From: Acidimicrobiia bacterium
GTDB taxonomy: Bacteria; Actinomycetota; Acidimicrobiia; Spongiisociales; SHLN01
Assembly (NCBI GenBank): GCA_004283105.1
Contig: SHLN01000022.1
Location: forward strand, 1-17,499
DNA: 17,499 bases
Direction of reading: 5' to 3'
Of the stretch, positions 13,661 through 17,499 are shown piece by piece. How positions within the stretch are numbered: the first letter of the stretch is position 1; each line of letters begins with the position of its first letter. The translations under genes were made by a program, and so were the position numbers. The notes below the pieces were generated by a model, which did no database searches, had not been told where the DNA came from, and saw nothing but the letters and a program-made list of their open reading frames with translations.

Positions 13661-14614
13661 TTACCCGGCCGTCCGGGTAGCCAGCCGCACGACCTCGTCG
13701 GCACACCCCCACGACAGCGACCATCCGTTTCCATCGTGGCCGTAGTTGTGCACGATGCCGGGCGTGCCGGAGACCGGTTCGTGCTCGAGGCGCACCCGGT
13801 CACGGCCGGGCCGCAACCCAACTTTGACCGCAACCACCTCGGCGTGGGCCAGCGCCGGTTCCAGCAGCACCGCCTTCTCTATGAGCTGTTCGGTGACCGC
13901 GTCATCGGGCGTTCGATCCCACTCGCCCCGCTCCCGGGTTCCGCCGAGTACCGCCTCGTCTCCGTGCGGCATGACGTAGGCGTAGGCGAGTGGGCCCTCA
14001 TGGATCATCGTCACCCGATCGATCCGAACGCCACCCATCCGAACCACCTGGCCGCGCACCGGTTCAACCCGCTCGTCATGTGCCAGCACCCCAGCGCCAA
14101 CTCCCGAGCAGTTCACGACCAGGCGGTCGGAGTCGATGACGTCGTGCAGGGAGTCGACCGGCTGGTGCTCAATGCGGCCACCCAGTTCGACGTATCGCTC
14201 GGCGAGGTACCAGAGGTGAGGGACCACATCGATGACGACCGTCTCCTGGACATAGCCGTCCACATACCCGGCTCGCAGGTCGGCTGGTCCGCAGCGACGG
14301 AAGCCGCGGGCGGGATCGGCCCACCAGGGATCGGGCCCCGGTTCGGCGAGTAGATCGACCATGTCCATGAGCACCACTCCGGGGAGTCCAGCACCGACCG
14401 AGTCGGTGAAGACCTCGAGCGAGCACCGACCCCAGGCTGCTTCGCGGGCATCGGCCGCGGAACCATACGGGTACCAAATCGCCCCCGCCACCGACGAGGC
14501 GACGGTATCAACCGGCAGCTCCCGGGCGACGATGCCGGCATCGAAGCCCGCCTCCCGGAGCCGGCTCGCTGAGGTGAGCCCGATCACTCCCGCGCCGACA
14601 ACGGGGGCGTTCAT
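13661..14614 (-). CDS. FAD-dependent D-amino-acid oxidase-like protein
   Basis: A 317-residue flavoenzyme of the D-amino-acid oxidase (DAAO) family. The ADP-binding motif 'VVGAGVIGLTSASRLREAG' is at the very N-terminus (5-23). 'GLRPGRDRVRLE' carries the Arg that binds the substrate carboxylate in DAAO. The C-terminal signature 'NYGHDGNGWSLSWG' (290-303) is complete. Expected reaction: oxidative deamination of D-amino acids to keto acids with hydrogen peroxide. The ATG at 14614 is chosen since it directly precedes the FAD motif; the longer open frame upstream only crosses the divergent rnhB start region. It is followed by the F420-type gene. Confidence 0.88.
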   Translation of the reverse strand: MNAPVVGAGVIGLTSASRLREAGFDAGIVARELPVDTVASSVAGAIWYPYGSAADAREAAWGRCSLEVFTDSVGAGLPGVVLMDMVDLLAEPGPDPWWADPARGFRRCGPADLRAGYVDGYVQETVVIDVVPHLWYLAERYVELGGRIEHQPVDSLHDVIDSDRLVVNCSGVGAGVLAHDERVEPVRGQVVRMGGVRIDRVTMIHEGPLAYAYVMPHGDEAVLGGTRERGEWDRTPDDAVTEQLIEKAVLLEPALAHAEVVAVKVGLRPGRDRVRLEHEPVSGTPGIVHNYGHDGNGWSLSWGCADEVVRLATRTAG

Positions 14615-14678
14615 ACTCGATAGTTCGCTGGCGACCGCATTGGCCGAGAATAGGCAACGGACTGGTACGCTCGCCAGC

Positions 14679-15386
14679 GTGACCACGGCCACTGTTCCCA
14701 AACTGCGCAAAGCCATCAGACGCAAGTCCCCCGGCCTGCACTTCGAGCGGGAGCTGTGGGAGCAGGGCCTCGACATCGTGGTCGGCGTGGACGAAGTCGG
14801 TCGAGGCTCATGGGCCGGGCCGATCAGCGTCGGGGCAGCAGTGGTCCCCAAGGATCGCCGCATCTACAAGGTCCGGGACTCCAAGATGCTGCGGGAGGAC
14901 GAACGCGAGGCCCTCTTCGAGCGCATCGCCGGTTGGGTGGAAGCCTGGTCGGTCGGACATGCCTCGCACTGGGAGTGCGATCGCTTCGGCATGTCGGATG
15001 CCCAGAAGATCGCTGCCCGCCGTGCCATCGCCGGACTCGGGGTCACGCCCGACGTTGCCATCATCGACGGCAACTGGGACTTCGTCGGCGGCTCGGTCGG
15101 TCAGACCAAGAAGATCGTCAAGGGTGATGCCGTCTGCCTGTCGGTGGCGTCCGCCTCGATTCTCGCCAAGGTAACCCGGGACCGGTTCATGCGGCGGATG
15201 GCGATCCGCTTCCCCGGCTACAACTTCGAGAACAACAAGGGCTACAACGGACCCCATCACGTCGCCGGCCTGGCCTCTCTCGGCCCGAGCCCCATTCACC
15301 GCAAGAGCTGGGCGTTCATGGACACGATCCCCGAGATCACCGAGCCCCGCTACCGGCGGCCCGAAGCTCAGCAACAGCTGTTCTAG
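14679..15386 (+). CDS. rnhB: Ribonuclease HII
   Basis: A 235-residue RNase HII, which cuts RNA in RNA-DNA hybrids and removes misinserted ribonucleotides. The active-site acids are visible: Asp38-Glu39 in 'GVDEVGRGSWAGP', Asp130 in 'AIIDGNW', and probably Asp150 in 'VKGDAV'. 'SVASASILAKVTRDR' and 'NNKGYNGPHHV' are the usual conserved blocks. The GTG at 14679 is chosen because it gives a normal N-terminus; the open frame reaches further upstream only through the divergent oxidase gene. No ribosome site precedes it, so a leaderless mRNA is possible. Only 64 bases separate it from the divergent oxidase start. Confidence 0.93.
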   Translation: MTTATVPKLRKAIRRKSPGLHFERELWEQGLDIVVGVDEVGRGSWAGPISVGAAVVPKDRRIYKVRDSKMLREDEREALFERIAGWVEAWSVGHASHWECDRFGMSDAQKIAARRAIAGLGVTPDVAIIDGNWDFVGGSVGQTKKIVKGDAVCLSVASASILAKVTRDRFMRRMAIRFPGYNFENNKGYNGPHHVAGLASLGPSPIHRKSWAFMDTIPEITEPRYRRPEAQQQLF

Positions 15387-15399
15387 AAGCAACGCCAGA

Positions 15400-15420
15400 G
15401 GCAACGCCGGCGGCGTTGCC
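15400..15420 (+). terminator. Hairpin after rnhB
   Basis: GGCAACGCC-GGC-GGCGTTGCC, a perfect 9-bp stem with a three-base loop, 13 bases after the rnhB stop. No T-run follows. It directly abuts heptamer array 7. Confidence 0.55.
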
Positions 15421-15549
15421 GTCACCGGTCACCGGTCACCGGTCGCCGGCCCAGAAAGAACCGGTCAACGGTCAACGGTCAACGGTCCAGACAAGTGACC
15501 GGTCATCGGCCATCGGCCATCGGCCATCGGCCATCGGCCATCGGCCAGA
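15421..15549. repeat. Heptamer tandem array 7 (GGTCACC, GGTCAAC, GGCCATC blocks)
   Basis: Three successive blocks, all of period seven. Block one, 15421-15448, has four units of GTCACCG. Block two, 15463-15483, has three exact units of GGTCAAC plus GGTCCAG. Block three, 15501-15549, has GGTCATC, five exact units of GGCCATC and GGCCAGA. All fit GGYCANC, as if one unit mutated and then re-amplified. It fills most of the gap between rnhB and the next gene. Confidence 0.9.
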
Positions 15550-15578
15550 ATCACATCACGAGAGGTCGGAGGTCTCGA

Positions 15579-15866
15579 TCAGAGGCCAGAGGCACCGGTC
15601 TCGCTCGGGCTCGGGATGAACCTGCCGTCATGCTGGACCTTGCTGAACGGCTCCTCATTGCGCTGGTAGCCGAGCTCCGCGTCGGCAGGATCGAGGTCCC
15701 GTATGCGGACCATGACGGCGTCGCGCTCGGCCGCCAGGACCCCAAGCTCCGAGGCTGCGTCCGGGTCGGTGCGGATCGCGTCCATGGCGGTGTCCAACTC
15801 GAATAGCCTCTTTCGAAGCTGCGTCTCCTCATCGACCCCAGTGCCGGGTGCATCCGTCTCTTCCAT
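15579..15866 (-). CDS. Small hypothetical protein, probably helical
   Basis: A 95-residue acidic protein that I do not recognise. The middle, 'EETQLRKRLFELDTAMDAI' and 'AASELGVLAAERDAVMVRI', looks like a two-helix coiled coil (about residues 13-62). The C-terminal 30 residues are polar and probably disordered. The ATG at 15866 is chosen because AAGGAGGG lies four bases upstream; the open frame continues further upstream without a better start. It is isolated, between array 7 and array 8. Confidence 0.6.
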   Translation of the reverse strand: MEETDAPGTGVDEETQLRKRLFELDTAMDAIRTDPDAASELGVLAAERDAVMVRIRDLDPADAELGYQRNEEPFSKVQHDGRFIPSPSETGASGL

Positions 15867-16145
15867 CCGGCCCTCCTTCGTGTGCTCGTCGCTTCGAGTT
15901 TGAACACAGCCAGGGATCAAGCGGTAGGGCCAAACCGCTCCCTTCGTGAAAAGAGACAAAGGACGAAGGACGAGGGACGAGCGACGAGGGACGAGCGACT
16001 AATTGACCTTCTTTTCGCGCCTCACCCTTCCTCGTTTCCGCGACCTCGGGGACGCGTCGTAGGGTGGATTTCACCTCCCCGACCCGCTCTTCCCCGGCGC
16101 GACAAGGCTTTCTTTCGCGTTTTGTGTCACATACGTGTAATACGC
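15867..16145. other. Gene-free stretch with heptamer array 8
   Basis: Between the small hypothetical gene and the nrdJ promoter I see no convincing gene. Open frames here have no ribosome site and read through the repeat. The stretch holds the heptamer array at 15953-16001 and a weak dyad, GCGGT/ACCGC, near 15921-15938. Confidence 0.5.
15953..16001. repeat. Heptamer tandem array 8 (GGGACGA)
   Basis: Seven direct units in perfect phase: GAGACAA, AGGACGA, AGGACGA, GGGACGA, GCGACGA, GGGACGA, GCGACTA. Same unit family as array 2, and the inverse of arrays 3 and 5. Confidence 0.9.
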
Positions 16146-16175
16146 TTGACGTAACTACACCCCTGTGATTATGAT
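16146..16175 (+). promoter_or_regulatory. nrdJ promoter
   Basis: TTGACG (16146-16151), an 18-base spacer, and TATGAT (16170-16175). It is one of the two best promoters in the window. The expected transcript start is near 16182, about 155 bases before the nrdJ ATG. Confidence 0.75.
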
Positions 16176-16185
16176 CGCGGGTCCA

Positions 16186-16233
16186 TCCCAAGATGATGTG
16201 GTAGCTCGCCAACCGCACCACTACATCTTGTGG
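16186..16233 (+). promoter_or_regulatory. Tandem NrdR-box-like operators
   Basis: Two 16-base sites resemble the NrdR box ACACWAYATVTWGTGT. TCCCAAGATGATGTGG (16186-16201) is the weaker match. CCACTACATCTTGTGG (16218-16233) is the strong one, differing only at the two end bases. Their centres are 32 bases apart, i.e. about three helical turns, the usual NrdR spacing. They lie at the start of the transcript, where a bound repressor would block it. No nrdR gene is in the window. Confidence 0.7.
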
Positions 16234-16236
16234 TTA

Positions 16237-16304
16237 GGGGGGACGGTGGGCTAAGTCCCCCCGGCAACAGAAGAGGAACTACCGGCGGCCGAGCGGCCGG
16301 TAGT
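16237..16304 (+). promoter_or_regulatory. Two strong hairpins in the nrdJ leader
   Basis: Hairpin one is GGGGGGAC / GTCCCCCC with a ten-base loop (16237-16262). Hairpin two is ACTACCGGC / GCCGGTAGT with a nine-base loop (16278-16304). Between them lies a purine-rich linker, and after them an A-run and the ribosome site GAGGAG (16324-16329). They could form a structured regulatory leader; I see no B12-box that would make it a cobalamin riboswitch. Confidence 0.55.
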
Positions 16305-16336
16305 ACGCCAAAAAAGACGATTTGAGGAGCGAATAG

Positions 16337-17499
16337 ATGACAGATGCGGCACTGCGGAACGGCATGAGGATCCCCCGGCGATTCACCAGAGCTGGTCAGG
16401 ATCCGTTCGAGACCCTCGAGTGGGAGCGCCGCGACTCGCGCATCACCAATCCCGACGGTTCGGTCGTCTTCGAAATGATCGGCGCCGAAGTGCCGGCTTC
16501 CTGGTCCCAGGTCGCCACCGACATCATCGTCTCCAAGTACTTCCGCAAGGCGGGCGTCCCCCAGTTCGACGACGAGGGCGTTGCGATCCTCGACGATGAC
16601 GGCAACCCGCAACTGGGACCCGAGCGCTCCGCTCGCCAGACCATCGGCCGCCTCGCCGCCACCTGGCGCGCCTGGGGTGAGGACAACGGCTACTTCGCCT
16701 CAGCCGACGACGCTCAGGCATTCCAGGACGAGCTCGCCTACATGCTCGTCCACCAGATCGCCTCACCGAACTCCCCGCAGTGGTTCAACACCGGCCTCAA
16801 CCTCGCCTACGGCCTGACCGGCCCGGCGCAGGGCTTCTGGTACGTCGACCCCGATACCGGAGAGTCGGTGCTCTCCGACGATTCATACACCCGCCCCGCC
16901 CCCCACGCCTGCTTCATCCAGGCAGTGGAAGACGATCTCGTCAACGAAGGCGGCATCATGGACCTCTGGCTGCGCGAGGCGCGCCTGTTCAAGTTCGGAT
17001 CCGGCACCGGCACCAACTTCTCGAAGATCCGCGGTGAAGGCGAACGCCTCTCCGGCGGTGGCCGCAGCTCCGGCATCATGTCGTTCCTCAAGATCGGCGA
17101 CCGGGCCGCCGGCGCCATCAAATCGGGCGGCACGACCCGCCGGGCAGCCAAGATGGTCATCCTCGACCTCGATCACCCCGACATCGAGGAGTTCATCAGC
17201 TGGAAGATGGAAGAGGAGAACAAGGTCCGGGCGCTCATCGCTTCCGGCTACGACTCGGACTTCAACGGCGAGGCCTACCAGACGGTGTCCGGCCAGAACT
17301 CGAACAATTCGGTGCGCATCCCCACCGAATTTATCAAAGCCGTCGTCAACGACGAGATGTGGGCGCTGACCTCCCGCAAGGACGGCGACGTCATGAAGAA
17401 GCTCAAGGCCCGCGACCTGTGGCACCAGATCGCCGAAGCCGCCTGGGCGTGCGCCGATCCCGGCGTTCAGTTCGACACCACCATCAACGAGTGGCACAC
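16337..17499 (+). CDS. nrdJ: Class II (B12-dependent) ribonucleotide reductase, N-terminal part
   Basis: The first 387 codons of an adenosylcobalamin-dependent ribonucleotide reductase; the gene runs off the right edge with no stop. It converts ribonucleotides to deoxyribonucleotides for DNA synthesis without needing oxygen. Family blocks seen: 'SPNSPQWFNTGLNLAYGL' (143-160), 'PHACFIQAVEDDLVNEGGIM' with Cys192, the expected partner of the redox-active pair, 'LFKFGSGTGTNFSKIR', and 'SGGTTRRAAKMVILDLDHPD'. The radical-bearing cysteine and the C-terminal cysteine pair lie beyond the window. The ATG at 16337 has GAGGAG seven bases upstream; the Met at codon 10 is less likely. The promoter carries NrdR-like boxes, so it is probably repressed by NrdR when dATP is high. 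Confidence 0.95.
   Translation, partial: MTDAALRNGMRIPRRFTRAGQDPFETLEWERRDSRITNPDGSVVFEMIGAEVPASWSQVATDIIVSKYFRKAGVPQFDDEGVAILDDDGNPQLGPERSARQTIGRLAATWRAWGEDNGYFASADDAQAFQDELAYMLVHQIASPNSPQWFNTGLNLAYGLTGPAQGFWYVDPDTGESVLSDDSYTRPAPHACFIQAVEDDLVNEGGIMDLWLREARLFKFGSGTGTNFSKIRGEGERLSGGGRSSGIMSFLKIGDRAAGAIKSGGTTRRAAKMVILDLDHPDIEEFISWKMEEENKVRALIASGYDSDFNGEAYQTVSGQNSNNSVRIPTEFIKAVVNDEMWALTSRKDGDVMKKLKARDLWHQIAEAAWACADPGVQFDTTINEWH

Noticed and set aside
13415..14353. A 312-codon plus-strand open frame opposite the oxidase
   Set aside because: Antisense shadow of recognisable genes in GC-rich DNA; its own translation has no recognisable features.
13661..14863. A 400-codon version of the oxidase
   Set aside because: The FAD motif must be at the N-terminus; the extension crosses the rnhB coding start on the other strand.
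14361..15386. A 341-codon version of rnhB
   Set aside because: The extension is antisense to the oxidase and unlike any RNase HII N-terminus.
15421..15549. A CRISPR array
   Set aside because: Units are seven bases without spacers and no cas gene is near.
15829..16221. A 130-codon minus-strand open frame upstream of the small hypothetical gene
   Set aside because: It reads through heptamer array 8 and the nrdJ promoter and has no ribosome site.
16182..16336. A cobalamin riboswitch before nrdJ
   Set aside because: I find no B12-box-like sequence nor the usual multi-helix core; the leader has only two simple stems.
127..17499. A selenoprotein gene within the window
   Set aside because: I looked at the TGA-ended genes; none continues with family-like sequence after its TGA.

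Overview
The window is GC-rich and densely coded on both strands. It looks like a chromosomal piece of an actinobacterium, most likely from the Acidimicrobiia side of the phylum. The supporting signs are many GTG/TTG starts, an F420-type nitroreductase-like protein, a Thr-rich linker in a secreted protein and a class II (B12-dependent) ribonucleotide reductase. This placement is an inference; there is no rRNA or other phylogenetic marker here. I see no transposase, integrase, phage gene or CRISPR array.

Layout. 127-1729: an SRPBCC protein converging on a YeiH-type transporter. 1817-2716 (minus): an ArsR-like regulator, preceded by two related micro-ORFs and a very good promoter/operator in an AT-rich island. 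2831-8369 (minus): a tight five-gene run, in transcription order a secreted glycosidase-like protein, a nucleotidyltransferase, an ABC ATPase and two ABC-2 permeases. 8585-8676: a selenocysteine tRNA gene. 8788-10869 (plus): moeA and a membrane-anchored HTH protein. 10912-12769 (minus): gpsA, a small membrane protein and a cyclic-nucleotide-binding protein. 12882-15386: a small membrane protein, an F420-type oxidoreductase, a D-amino-acid oxidase-like enzyme and rnhB. 15579-15866 (minus): a small hypothetical protein. 16146 to the right edge: an NrdR-type promoter region, a structured leader and the first 387 codons of nrdJ.

The most unusual structure is not a gene. Eight intergenic spots hold short direct tandem repeats, all with a period of exactly seven bases but with several unit sequences (GGGACRA, AGCGAGN, GGTCANC, CAGCAAC, GGCCATC). 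Some arrays touch the stop or start codon of the neighbouring gene. They resemble in style the heptanucleotide STRR repeats of filamentous cyanobacteria and are the best candidate for something undescribed here.

Other points for a second look: the twin leader peptides before the ArsR-like gene, a 10-bp hairpin whose loop is the nucleotidyltransferase start codon, two NrdR-like boxes exactly 32 bp apart before nrdJ followed by two strong leader hairpins, and the tRNA-Sec, which implies that UGA is read as selenocysteine somewhere in this genome.
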